Assembly: GCF_000346465.2 (NCBI RefSeq)
Contig: NC_034009.1
Location: forward strand, 24,866,600 to 24,930,599
Direction: 5' to 3'
Source of the DNA: Prunus persica
Lineage: Eukaryota > Streptophyta > Magnoliopsida > Rosales > Rosaceae
Length of the DNA: 64,000 bases
The position numbers and the translations under genes are program-made. Shown piece after piece: positions 1-11,707 of this stretch. The notes below the pieces were generated by a model. It ran no database searches and had not been told where the DNA came from. It saw nothing but the letters and a program-made list of their open reading frames with translations. Numbering within the stretch: the first letter of the stretch is position 1; each line of letters starts with the position of its first letter.

Positions 1-93
1 TTTCTGAATGATTAGATGTGTAGAAAAAAATATTTTAGAAAGAGACATAATGCTTTAAAATTTTAATTATAAACATTTTGTGAATATTTGTAC

Positions 94-916
94 CTGATAT
101 TTTGAATGCAGACTTCACATTTATTCTCAAGCCTCTCATTGTCGACCATTTTTTGTTCCAATGGTTGTATTCCAGTAATGTGTCCAAAAATATCTTGCAA
201 TTTGATAAAGAAATATTATAAGGATATTAAAATGTGTAATTTTTTTTATTTTATGAATACTTATTATATATAGATGTACAGTTTTTAATAATATATAGAG
301 TATTACCTGTTAGGATGTCAGTTTTGTCAATGCGAGTAGACAATTGAGTATAATCGACCATATAAAATCGATGTCGTGGAATGTGTGGGTGAATGGTTGG
401 TAGTTCTTTGAAAGTTGTTCTCGCTTTGAAGAACAATTGTGCAACATGTGGTACAACTTTGTGTGATGGTTTGTTGCGACTAGTGTAGAAATGTGTTATT
501 TCATAAATGTAACCAACTTTTATTTTTGGAGCTACGAAATCATAGTCGATCTCTTTGACGCTAGCTTGTATTGCATTTGTCTACATAATTGAAAAAAAGA
601 GTAAGAGAAAAATTAATAAGGGGGAAATTATATTTAAAAGAAAGGAATACAAATATATGATAATAGATAATAGAAAATGCGTTAGACAAATTTAACTATG
701 TTAAGTCTAATTTTCTTTAAGTGATGTTATTTTAATTAAATTGAAATAATATAGAAAAAGAGCTTTTCTTACCATTTGGTCAACTAGTATACACTGAAGG
801 TCGCTGAATTGGTCATTAGATCCAATAAGTTTTGGTCGCCACATTCTACGGATACGTACTTTGAGTTTCTTGTTAAATTGGAATGGTTGCAAATTACGGA
901 TATAAATGAAACTCAT
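94..916 (-). CDS. Replication protein A 70-kDa-like DNA-binding subunit, partial
   Basis: Three consecutive exons read cleanly on the minus strand: 916-773 (48 codons from ATG), 580-307 and 193-94, with donors GTAAGA, GTAATA and GTACAA and acceptors TGTAG and TGCAAG. Phases are consistent. The conceptual protein (about 172 residues so far) opens MSFIYIRNLQPFQFNKKLKV and continues into an OB-fold-like region of the RPA1/DUF223 type that is common in plants. The last visible segment includes DIFGHITGIQPLEQ. The gene continues left of the window. RPA70 proteins bind single-stranded DNA in replication and repair. Plant Helitrons often carry RPA1-like genes, and this one lies immediately downstream of Helitron helicase remains in the same orientation, so it is probably Helitron cargo rather than the host RPA gene. 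Unlike the neighbouring Rep/helicase, no stop or frameshift is seen in these exons. Family assignment is by recalled motif similarity. Confidence 0.6.
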
Positions 917-1887
917 TGTACTTTAAATATGCAAATAAAATATATTTTTTATTAGCATAAAAATGTATGGATATATTTATTAAAAGTAATGGGAAAAAAT
1001 ATAAAAATGTTTAATTATGGATATATCAAAATTGGAACCTCATTGTAAATTTTGAAGAACATCTTTATACACTATGTTTTTAGTGTAATTATTTGGCGCT
1101 TCTTTATTATTTTCTATTATAATTTTAAGACCTTTAGTTGATGTAACCCTGGATAATGCAACATAAAGTTGTCCATGAGTAAATACAGGTTGAGAAAGAT
1201 ATAGTCCAACTTGTTTCAATTATTGCCTTTGACTTTTATTTTATTGTCATTCCATAACACGGTCTAATTGGGAATTGGCGCCTTTTAAAAATGAAAGGTC
1301 ATTTGTTTTTAGTAGCTGTAAGGCTTATTCGAGGTATGAAAACTTTGTGGCCAATGTTACTACCAGCAAGTATTTTTGCTTCGATAACTTTATCACACAA
1401 TTGTGTGATAACTAATCGTGTTCCATTACACAAACCTGAAGATTGATTTAAGTTTCTCAACAGCATGATAGGCATTCCTATTTTTAAAGCTAAATAATAT
1501 GAAGGTAAACCATTGAATTCAAGTTTGTTTAAAAATTATGTAGGATATAAAATGGTAAGGTTTTCAGAATTTTCAGACGATGAGCATAAAGAATCTGAGC
1601 ATAAATAAATGCGTTCTTGTCCAGGTAATAAATCAATTGCATAGTTATTTATTTAAGTTACAGTTGTGTTTCGAGGTGTTACAATAGCTCGTTCTCTTAA
1701 ATAAGCAAAATTATTGAAATTTGTTTCAAAATTTGGGTATGTTGCTAAAAAAATGGAATGAATAGGATGTGTGTTTGAATGAATAAGTAAATCTTGAGGA
1801 ATTTCGATCCAAGATGCATTTTTATCATTTGGATCATCTATATCAACAATTTGACCATTATTGATACATAGAATCCACGTAGCAAAA

Positions 1888-2433
1888 TCATTTATTTTTT
1901 GTTTTAGATAGTCTCACATTTTTTTTTAAATTGAATATTTTTAAAAAAGGCCATAAATAAGAACTATTGAGAGAGGCATCTATTATTTCTTCTCTTGTTC
2001 CTCCTGGAATAACTAGTAATATTTGTCTGAAATCACCACCTAACAGTAAAGGTTTGCCATGAAATGGAACATTGTTATCTAAAGGATTTATATGCGATAA
2101 AATATCAGAAAGTGATTTATCTAATGCTTCAAAACAATGTTTGTGATTCATAGGAGCTTCGCCCCAAACAATTAAAGCTGCTTTTTCAATTAATTTGGCG
2201 AGATGAGTTCCTTTTTTTATTTGACATGTTGAGCAATTGTTAACAATTATGGGAATTTTAAATCTAGAGTGAGCCGTTCTACCACCAGGTAATAATAATG
2301 ATGCTATTCCTGATGAAGCAACAACTAAAACAAGATGGGATTGAATTTTACTTATTATAGTACGCCACAAAAAAAGTTTTTCATGTTCCACCCTGACCGT
2401 GGACAAAAAAGAGGCCTGATATTTTTTCTTCAA
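1888..2433 (-). other. Helitron PIF1-like helicase domain (degraded)
   Basis: The 181-codon open frame shows helicase motifs such as the SSGIASLLLPGGRTAHS stretch and the GGDFRQ motif II/III region. Just upstream, at about 2425-2360, the Walker A context reads GLFFVHGQGGT in another frame, with a TGA stop where the conserved glycine of GKT is expected, followed by a frame change into the open segment. The ATP-binding loop is therefore destroyed. Confidence 0.75.
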
Positions 2434-3639
2434 CAGTTTTTATAACACAATCATATACATCTTTTTTACCTTTGTTGAGCTGTGTAACTAAAATTGAGTG
2501 TTCTTTTTCTAAATTATTACAATCATAAGTTCTAACATTTTATATTCATCGTGATGCTCTTTTAAGGAGTTGGAAGATACATTAAAAAGTTGTTCTAATT
2601 CAAATAAAAGAGAATTTTTTAATTTAGATTTTTATACAATTAGATTTGGCATTGCGAAAGTTTGTTGTAATTTGTGTAAAATGTCATCAGACATATTTTT
2701 CCAATAAGTGTCGAAAAGAATTTGAGGATTTCCTACATCACAAAATAAAATGATTGTGACAAATAATTATCTTAAATGAGGACATGTGGCTGTGTTTACA
2801 ACATTTGCTAAGGATTCAATCCACTCTTTATCATCTCCTAACAAAGCTAGGGATTTACATGCAGTTTGGTATGATGATTCTATGATACCATTAACAGTTT
2901 TTAGGTCATTAAAGTGAAAGGCCCCTTTTTGCAAATTCGAAAGCATTCTTAAATAATATAATTCACCATATGCAGGATGTACATAAGCTATTCTACCAAG
3001 GGATCCTTTTTTTTTTTTCCTAGGCTTCCACATCTTAATGCGAGAATCCCACACAAATTTTGAAGGGAATTCTGCATAAGTTAATGTTCGTGCTGCACAA
3101 AAAGTTTTATTAGCTTCAAACCAACTTGTTAACATTGTATATTCAATATTTTTTTGGTTAACAATTGATTGAAGCGATTGATCACCATTGAAAATAATAT
3201 TTTGTTCTAAAAGTAAATGTTTTGGTAATCATTCAACTGAGGGTCTTCTAAAATGAATAGGATATTGAAACAACATCCAAACAGCTTCATATGGAGATAT
3301 GTATCTACAATTTAGATAGGCTAGTATTTCATCTTGTTAATTCTCTTGGAAAACTACTCTAGCTCTATCTGAACCTTTGTTTATATATTTGAAAAGATAT
3401 TTTATAAGCATTGATTGACAACATGATTCAACATTTATATGAGCGTTGTATCTAAGCAGTAATTTAGAATTGTAAGGTACTACAAAACTGTTATCAATTT
3501 GTATTCCATTTTTTATCACAAATTTTGTTGGGTCGTCACGACATCTATATACAGGGTAACCATTTATTTCAAAAATTGTTTCGCTTTTATATTGTTTGGA
3601 AAAGATTTAGAACACTTGCCTTCTCGCATGCATGGACAA

Positions 3640-4218
3640 TTAGGATTTATTTGTCCGCATGACCATGGATCATAAATTGAGCAACAATATCATAAAGAGC
3701 ATAATCTATAGTTATGTATGGTAATTCAGTAGAAATGATAGAATCTATATCAACTGCTGAATAACATTTATAATTTTGTTTCAACCAGATCAACATGTGA
3801 GCATGTGGCAATCCTCTTTTTCGGAATTCGACAGTACAAACATCTGTTGTTGATTGGGTGAGAAAAGGGAAAAAAAATTTAGTTAGTTTTATCATTTAAT
3901 AAAATGATAAAAATAGAGAGTAGTATAAATGGTGTGTTTTTAAAATTTACCTGCTTCAATTTCTCCAAAAGGTTCTCCTGATTTGATATAATTGATCATA
4001 TAATCAAGTTTTATTTTAAATAATCTTGAAACTATATCAGGCCGATCTTCTAGTTTGTATCTAGGTTTTGTATTAAACTCTCTTACAATTTCAGGCCATT
4101 TCACATTGCCGGTGAAAGTTATAAATAAATCTTGATTTCCATATTGTCTACAAATTGTCATAGCATCTTGATAATTGTTAAGCATATATCTAGCACTTCT
4201 AGTATATGAGCTAGGCAA
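3640..4218 (-). other. Helitron HUH endonuclease core (degraded)
   Basis: Within the RepHel pseudogene. The segment 4218-3940 reads as the Helitron-like N domain and 3895-3647 carries the two-histidine HUH signature as HAH in a VEFRKRGLPHAHMLIWL context. The two pieces are in different open frames, separated by stops around 3900-3940, so the nuclease cannot be made as one chain from this copy. Confidence 0.8.
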
Positions 4219-5840
4219 ATCACTCTTCGACCTATGTTATTAGCATCATTGTCAACCTTTATAATTGCATCATAAATGCCTTTATAAACCTCACTTCTTA
4301 AATTTTTTTTGATATTTCCTAATATAATCTAATTGATCTTCTTCAAGTATTGCATAAGCGTCTACTAATTTTTTTTGGAACAATCTTCCACCTTTTAATA
4401 ATGTATTTAATTGAAAGACTTTTTCTTATATTTGATAAGCTATAAAAGCTCTCATAGGAATTCTTCTTCGTTTAGATTCATCGCTTGTACAATACCATTT
4501 TAAATTAGGTGTATACCCATCTTCACAAAGAAAAAAGAAGAGGATATTGTAAAGACATGAATTTTGGATGTAATTTTGTCACACGTTTTAACTCTCCATT
4601 TTCAAATTCTATTACAATATCTCTATTTGAATAAAAAAGGCCTATATCTCCTACTATTAAACAACCAATTTCATCACATGTTGGTTGTTCATATTGTTTG
4701 CTACTATTAGATTGCCTGCCTAACAATGTGATATTTAGAGGAGGAAGAGAACCTTCTTCAAATTTATCTCTAATTGTTTGAAAAAGTTGAACCAATTCAT
4801 TTGTTTGATCAAACATTAGAATAAAACATTGCACAATGTTTTGATCAAGCTTTTTTTATTTTATTTTATTACTATTAATTGCATCAAGGCGATTCATGAC
4901 CTCATTATGGGTATCATATATATAAAGCTGGGCAAATTTTGGACATTGACCTTCAGGAGGTAGTAAAGAGCCTATTAAATGATGAGCTTGACCACTGATT
5001 TTGAAAATATAAGGGCTTAATCCATTGTTAATTGATTTATCAAATTTTTCTCCCGTTGAAGTAAATGCAAACATAGAATTGTAAACCCTGATATTTTCAC
5101 TGAATAATACACTTTTTTGCCCTTTATTAGGATCAAACAAATTTTCTAAAAAACAGGGTGTTGGTTTTGGACTTTGAAGTTTAATTTTTCCTTGTTGGCA
5201 ACAAAGAGTAAAGAGAGGCTTATTGAATTTTGATATTTGTTTAATGGATTATTTTAACCAAAAAAGTGCACTACAATAAATGCACTTATGATTCTTCTCT
5301 CCAAAATCCGCATATTCTTGAATTATTTCTATGGAGGGGAAAAATGTAGAATGGAGAGAATAGAAAACATAAATGCAGGTTATTAGTAATAGAACAATGT
5401 AGTTCAAGTTTAATAGAAAAATTTGGAGCAAAGGGAAACACCCACCTTGCCTATTTCTTTGAAAGATCGTTTGACCTTCACTCATTTGATTAATGATGAA
5501 ATTCAATTTCATATGTTGTTGTTTCAACTGTATTCACATTGATAGATGATGTATTTCCAACACATTTTTGTCTTTTGTTATCAGCTTGAGAAATGTTTTG
5601 ATGGATGGTGATAGGAATTTTCTCACTTGGATGTTTATCATCAATATGATAAACATTTTTATTTGGGAATTGTATATCATTTGAAATGATGAGATTCTGA
5701 GGTTCCTGCATGATTTGTTTTCTCATGATATTTCTAGTTCTCTTCGACATCATGAACGAAGATTTCAATTTCCTAAAAACAGGTTGATGTCTATAAAAGA
5801 AAAAAAAAAATATATATATATCAAAGTAATATTTCAAATG

Positions 5841-6809
5841 ATAGAATTAATAAAATTTAAATTCTAAGAATGCAAAATAAATGTAGAAATATAATGATAG
5901 AATTATATAAATGCGAATCTTCAAATGATATAATATTTGCTAATCAATTAGTTATAAATGTTATGCACAGTTTTTTTTAAAGTTAGAAAATACTGACTTG
6001 TACACATATGCAAAAGCGGGATGACACAACAACCTAAAATACATAAGTAGGAGAACAGAATTAAGTTAAAACGATAAAGAAAAATACAAAATTTGGATAA
6101 TTGTTTGATAAAAATGATTTTGGTTTTGTATTTGAACAAAAAGGAGAATAGCATGAATTAAATAAATAAGCATTGAGAAAAAAAGAAGATAAATTGGAAT
6201 ATTATGTAAAGACATGATATAGATTAGAATGAATGATTGTTTTTGTAGATATATAAAAGTATCTATGTTTAGAAAAACTATGAGAAAAATGATTGACATT
6301 TGTAATAACAAACTAACATAAGCAAATAATAAATCTATTAAAATGTGGAAGATTAAGAAAAAGGGTTTTCTCTAAAATAAACGATTTTATAGGCATATAT
6401 GCAAACTTGATGTTAAATGTGTATTATTCTAGAACTAATACTTGTTAACAAAGAGGTATATCATTGTGTAATTCATATATGTTGAGTAAATGTTAATATT
6501 TGATAGTATAGAGTAAAATTTATTATGACATATAGATAAAGAAAAAAAAGCCCACTTGTGAATCTTTTGTTATTATCTTAAATTATAATTAATAAAAGTG
6601 AGATTCTCTTTTGTTTTAATAATTGTTTAAAAAGGATTAAAAGGAAAAAAAAAAAAAAAAAACCCCCCCAAAAAAATGGTTATCAAGAATTAGTCAATTG
6701 CCCATAAAGATTTCCAAAAAGTAAATTTGTTTTATATTTTTTGTAAATGAATAAATTGTTTCAAATTGTATAAAAGATTTTCAAACTTCTAACTAATATT
6801 TATGTTGTG

Positions 6810-6811
<2 letters not shown>
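5841..6811. other. AT-rich intergenic DNA, no gene seen
   Basis: Very AT-rich sequence upstream of the Helitron coding remains. Only short low-complexity open frames (Ile/Phe/Leu-rich) are present and none resembles a protein. It may contain the Helitron 5' flank, but no terminus could be placed. An A-run followed by a C-run lies at 6644-6669. Confidence 0.5.
6644..6677. repeat. Poly(A)/poly(C) low-complexity tract
   Basis: A run of about 18 A is followed directly by seven C and then seven A. Simple homopolymer tract; its length is likely to vary. Confidence 0.9.

Positions 6812-6861
<50 letters not shown>
6812..6861. repeat. (CT)n microsatellite
   Basis: Uninterrupted CT dinucleotide repeat of about 25 units in AT-rich intergenic DNA. 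Confidence 0.97.
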
Positions 6862-6865
<4 letters not shown>

Positions 6866-7630
6866 GCAATAATCTCTTTTTCTTTTATACGCAATACAAA
6901 AATGGGTCTACAAAGTATGTAAAATAAGAATACAAATTTGGTTTTGTCTGTTAATAGAAAAGTTTAGTCAAAAGCAATTGTTAAGGTTTAGAGTTTAGGT
7001 CTTTAAGAAGAAATTTTTAATTATTTGCAAAAAGAACTGAAACTGGAATTAAAAGTTGTAAAAAATTAATTTAATCACCTAACACATATACATGTATATC
7101 TTAATTTAAATAAAATTGTTTAATACTATTTTCAATACGATTGAATCCATGAAAGCAATATAATTAATAGATAATTTATTAAAATACGGAATATAAAATT
7201 TTAAAAATATATTATTCAAAATGAAACAATTTTCGTTAATAGTTTTCAATCCAAATAATCAAATTGATAAAGCAAAAGTATTTAACTTTATACATCAATT
7301 AAAATTTATAGATAAAACTTAAGTAATTCGAAACATTAGCAATTTAGTAATTATAATAATAAGTTGTTCTTAAAGATGTATCATTTAAAGTTATCATTAA
7401 AATAGCAAATAAATCAATTTGGGCAAGAAAGAGAATATATTCTTCTGCTCACTATTCATTTCTACAAAACACATGCTCTCCTCTTATTCCCTTTTCACCT
7501 ATCTTTTTCATCATCAGTTTAACCATCTCCTCCTTCATCTTTCTTCTCTCCTTCTTTTCCTTCTTCTCCTTCTTGCCTTAGACTCAAAACTTGTAGGCTT
7601 TAACCATGTGGAAAACTTGTAGGCTTCAAC
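6862..7630. other. AT-rich intergenic DNA, no gene seen
   Basis: No recognisable coding or RNA feature. A 67-codon open frame at 7419-7622 is Leu/Phe/Ser-rich low-complexity translation of a pyrimidine tract and is not supported as a gene. Confidence 0.5.
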
Positions 7631-7730
7631 ATTCGTCTAATAACTCATTAAAAAATTTCAACTAACTAAAAATATTAGGCATTATCATCAATTAGGGATT
7701 TAGAGTTTAAAAATTACTTGAATATGAGCT
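7631..7730. repeat. Direct repeat arm 1 (partner 8482-8586)
   Basis: About 100 bp beginning CATTCGTCTAATAACTCATT and containing AAATATTAGG(C/A)ATTATCATC recurs at 8482-8586 with roughly ten differences, in the same orientation. The interval between the arms contains the MITE at 7931-8293. Confidence 0.8.
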
Positions 7731-7930
7731 TTTCCAAACCAATAGATTAAAATCAGAGATGGAGAGGGAAGAGAATGAAAACCTGCGGAAGTAAATCAAG
7801 CTCGCAAGCTAAATAAATGAGGCTCCAAATGCAGCTCCTAACTTTTTATGTCATACACATGAATCAATCAAACCAAACAATCATATCAATTAATCAACAA
7901 ATCATTTTTTTTATAAACAAATTTAATTAA

Positions 7931-8293
7931 GTGCCAGTTTGGCATTACTTATTTGGAGTAATAAGTGATTTTTTAAAAATTTTGAGAAGCCCAACCCGTT
8001 TGGTAAATTGTGAGAAAATCATTTATTATTAAAAATTGCTATGAGAGAAAGCTATAAGGGAAAGCAGCTAATGAGGTACTTTCATTTTCTGATTATGCAG
8101 GAATCAGTTTTGAAGAGGCGCTGAGTTTAATGATTATGCGGCAATCATTTTCTAATTACACCTAAAATCAATACCAACAACACTTTTGATAAAAATTTTA
8201 CCAAGCCCCAAACTGCTTTCTCTCACAGTTGATTTCTCTCACAACAAATCTGATAGCGATTATTTTCATAACACAACAATGCCAAACTGGCCC
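7931..8293. mobile_element. PIF/Harbinger (Tourist)-type MITE
   Basis: The element is 363 bp with terminal inverted repeats of 15 bp: left end GTGCCAGTTTGGCAT, right end ATGCCAAACTGGCCC, differing at one position. It is flanked on both sides by TAA (7928-7930 and 8294-8296), matching the 3-bp TWA target duplication of PIF/Harbinger elements. There is no coding capacity; it would need a transposase in trans. Confidence 0.8.
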
Positions 8294-8481
8294 TAAGACA
8301 AATGCACAAACAAAGAGAGGAAAAGAAGTCCATCACAAAATTTAATCAACAAATCATAAACCCTAAATTCTAACAAATCAAATAATCATATATAGTCACC
8401 TAATCCAACAAATCATTATCCACACACAAAATCATCAATATTAATCCAATCCAATAAATCATTATCCACAAATAAAATCAT

Positions 8482-8586
8482 CAACATTCATCCAATAACT
8501 CATCATAAAAATTTCAACTAATTAAAAATATTAGGAATTATCATCAATTAGGGATATATAGTTTAAAAATGACTTCAATATGAACA
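8482..8586. repeat. Direct repeat arm 2 (partner 7631-7730)
   Basis: Second copy of the roughly 100-bp repeat described at 7631-7730, starting ACATTCATCCAATAACTCAT. Confidence 0.8.
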
Positions 8587-9881
8587 CTAAAACACTCAAT
8601 CAAAACAATAGACTCATGTTTTGGAATAAGTCTATTGCATTATGTCGTGGAATAGATGGCTTACTTGCAGCTTTACCATTTGACATGCCCTAAGAGAAAT
8701 ATATCACACAAAAATAAATACCAAATTAAATGGAACCTAAGAAACTATGAAGCTAATTTCTAGATATTTGTTTACCAAATTTCATACAATAATCCTCCAC
8801 TTAAACTGATTGTTTACAACAATGCTAGGAATTTCTAGCTATTATTAATACCAACATGAATTTAGTGCAACTAAGACTAAAGAGAAGACTAAAGAGAAGA
8901 TTAAAGAGAAGTATAGGATATCACAGGCTGAGAAGACTAAAGAGATAACAAAATTTTCATCACTATCTAAAATGCTACTCATATTTTTAACACCAACATG
9001 AATTTAGTTTTATGTAAACAACTTCATAATCACAAATATCTATTATTCTATCAAGTAATTAACTTGATTCTATGTGTAAACAACTATATAGAGCATTGAC
9101 TTTGAACCTTATTCATGTACTGGCCTTTGACCTAACTTCATAGGAACCAATCTCCTTGGAGGTTTGGACCACCTAGAGTGTAAGACTCCCAATCTCAAAT
9201 CAATCCCTATTTGAACATTATGAGAATCTTGGTAAAATCCAATCAATGTTAAGAACATTTGACTCCACTCATTAAATATATTTGCTTCTTATTTTGGCTT
9301 TTATTAATGAATCAAGAAAACATTGGACTCCACTCATTAAATAACTCAAATTAGACTCATTATTTAATAGTCAACAGTACACATTTTGCCCTCTACAAAA
9401 TCAGGTCCACAGTGAACCGATCCAACAGAAGAATGCATGCCCTGACCACAACCATTCCAATAAGTTCAAGAGTATACCATTTGGGCACACCAAGAATGGC
9501 GGTGTCTAGAAAGGCTCAAATGAGTTTTTGATTTTGTATTTTCTATAACAAAACTTTTAAAATGGAAATCAAGATTTCTAACTAAAATAAATTTTTACAA
9601 AATACAAAAGGAAAAACCAAAGACAAAACTATAAATGATAATCACGGTGCTTTAATTGTCTGTAATCACTAATGCTGCAAATCATCAAACTTTTCATAAA
9701 CAACAGTCTAAACAATGACTTCCAAAATCTCAAAAACAGAAATGAAATAGTTGAACTACAAATTTACCATGCAACATAACTTTTGCCTTTAGAAATTAGA
9801 AACTGATAAACTTACATTTGACATGTCATAACTATACGATAAAACGGGCAATCCCAATGTATGAAACAGAGTAAATCATTT
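8587..9881. other. Intergenic DNA, no gene seen
   Basis: AT-rich, with no convincing coding region on either strand. A short local repeat of the form CTAAAGAGAAGA/T is iterated at about 8876-8945. The remainder looks like old repeat-derived DNA but shows no ends that can be assigned. Confidence 0.4.
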
Positions 9882-10399
9882 AACATTCAGCCATGATAGT
9901 ATATAAGAATTTAAGACAGTGTACATTACAGAAGTTTGGTTAACAAAAAAAATAACATGCGAAGTTCATAAATTTTCTTTAAAAAAAATTACTAAAGCTT
10001 GAAGATGTCTGGTTCATAACCATAGTGAAAATTTTAATATAACACATACTCAGTTCATCCATTCAATAAAAAAACAATCCTACCACATATCCAAATCATA
10101 ATTTCAATGAAAAAAAGAACTCTATACAGATACTATTCTCAACATTCAGCCATGATAGTATATAAGAATTAAAGACAATGCACATTACAAAAGTTTGGTT
10201 AACAAAAAAAATAACATGTGAAGTTCATAAATTTTCTTTAAAAAAAATTACTAAAGCTTGAAGATGTTTGGTTCATAACCATAGTGACAATTTTAATATA
10301 ACACATACTCAGTTCATCAATTGAATCAAAAATCAATCCTACCACATATCCAAATCATAATTTCAATTAAAAAAAGAACTCTATACAGATACTATTCTC
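9882..10399. repeat. 259-bp tandem duplication
   Basis: Two adjacent direct copies, 9882-10140 and 10141-10399, both starting AACATTCAGCCATGATAGTA and ending TACTATTCTC. They differ by roughly a dozen substitutions and have no length difference. The junction is head to tail with no spacer. Confidence 0.95.
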
Positions 10400-11520
10400 C
10401 TATATGTTTCTCTCTCCATCAGTCATCAACGTCATTAGACTTATTTTATATTTGCCTGTATTCACAAAAACACAGGGGTTCGAATCTATATTCTAACAAC
10501 ACTCAACAAAGCTCAATAACTCAAAACATTCAAAACATTCAACAACATGCTAAGATGTTTCAATCTATTGCTCTACCCTAAAATTAACCTCGGCAAAACA
10601 CCCAAAAGATTCAACAACATACTCAGATATTAGACGGTTTAGGGTTAGAAAGCTCTTTTTTTTTATATTTTAATTATCAAACAATATAATTGATAAACCC
10701 AAATAACATGATTATTAACTCATAGATTGACAAAAACCCCAATAATAAAAAAGGAAAAAGACAATGAATGAAAATCAAATTCAATAGAGGTTAAGATAAA
10801 AGAACTAACCACAGAAGCAGGGGATTAAGAAAACACGGATGAAAGATCAGAGGCTAAGGCCAGGCAAGTAGCAGACGGAGATGAGTTTAGATGGAGATTG
10901 ATCTTCAAATCGAAAATGAAGAAGACAAGGAAGTCGGTGAACAATGGAAACCAAAACTGATGGTTTGGGTAGATGGGTCTGTAAAAAAGTCGAAGCCTCC
11001 AGATGTAGACATCGAAAAACCAACCCAGCTCTCCCATCTTTACCCTTGAAGTTGTCGAACTAGCTAGTTGAAATCAAACCAGATGCCTCTGAAGAAGAAA
11101 CAGCCGCATCATTAGATTTGAAGGAAAAATGGGGCAAAATAGGAAAACACAAAACAATCAGCCAAGAGTAAAACCGTGATTTTACTATGCAATGGAAGAT
11201 AAGAAGCTGGTTGAACAGTTAAAAATAAAGGTATTTTCGTAAATTCACTGTATTTAACTACAGTGATCAGTTAAGTTGGATTCTAGTACATATAGAATTT
11301 CTATTGTCTTCTGGTACTCATTATTTCTCTCTACAAATTTCCTTAGTTATATAACAATTTATAAATTCGTCAAAATTTCATATTAAATCATTATAAGTGG
11401 AAGACAACATCAGTGTAATTCCGTAAAAGATCGGCTTCTACTTTGGTCCAAGTTCATGTAGTTTTTCCATTTAAAAAAGGAACTCTTACACGGGCCGTGT
11501 TGTTCGCAGACAGTCGCCTC
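10400..11520. other. Intergenic DNA upstream of SRP72
   Basis: No protein is recognised. A 70-codon minus-strand frame (11037-10825) beginning MGELGWFFDVYIW resembles no family I know and lacks splice context; it could equally be the relic of a transposon leader. Confidence 0.4.
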
Positions 11521-11524
11521 AAAT

Positions 11525-11581
11525 TGGGCCTAAAGGCTGACTCTCCCTTCCTCATCTGGAATGGGTTAGTTTAATTGGGCC
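11525..11581 (+). promoter_or_regulatory. Paired site II-like TGGGCC elements of the SRP72 promoter
   Basis: TTGGGCCT at about 11524-11531 and TTGGGCCA at about 11575-11582, about 130-180 bp upstream of the SRP72 start codon. TGGGCC/T site II motifs are common in plant housekeeping and translation-related promoters (established knowledge); activity here is inferred. Confidence 0.45.
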
Positions 11582-11707
11582 ATACCCGACCCGCTGGGAA
11601 CCTCACCTGCAAAGAGCAGTCGAGTTTAGTCGAAACCAAAACTCAGCCGAAACCTCTCTTCACATCCGCACACCTTTCCCTCTTCTGTTTGGCCAGCGAG
11701 AAAATCC

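Larger units (their letters stand above)
1040..5840 (-). pseudogene. Decayed Helitron RepHel (HUH replicase-helicase) remains
   Basis: Read from 5840 down to about 1040, the minus strand gives in order: an N-terminal segment with a Cys-containing KCIYCSALFWLK stretch (about 5290-5250); a block with HPKFMSLQYPLLF (about 4600-4520); a Helitron-like N domain (4218-3940, YGNQDLFITFTGN); the HUH endonuclease motif GLPHAHMLIWL (about 3830-3780); further RepHel linker (3520-2770); a PIF1-like SF1B helicase domain (about 2440-1900, with LLLGGDFRQILLVIPGG); and a C-terminal helicase motif QLYVALSRVTSTKGLKI (about 1190-1120). An intact RepHel would nick, unwind and roll-circle replicate the element. 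Here the frame is interrupted repeatedly by stops and frameshifts, including within the helicase Walker A, so it is non-functional. No CTRR hairpin 3' end or TC 5' end was identified; the element probably continues left, past the RPA-like gene. Confidence 0.85.

Noticed and set aside
9979..10240. CRISPR-like spaced repeats
   Set aside because: Only two long adjacent copies, no short regular repeat/spacer pattern; this is eukaryotic nuclear DNA.
10321..10581. 86-codon plus-strand open frame
   Set aside because: Starts with a non-ATG codon inside the tandem duplication, low complexity, no family resemblance.
10825..11037. 70-codon minus-strand frame beginning MGELGWFFDVYIW
   Set aside because: No recognised domain, no splice partner; cannot be supported as a gene.
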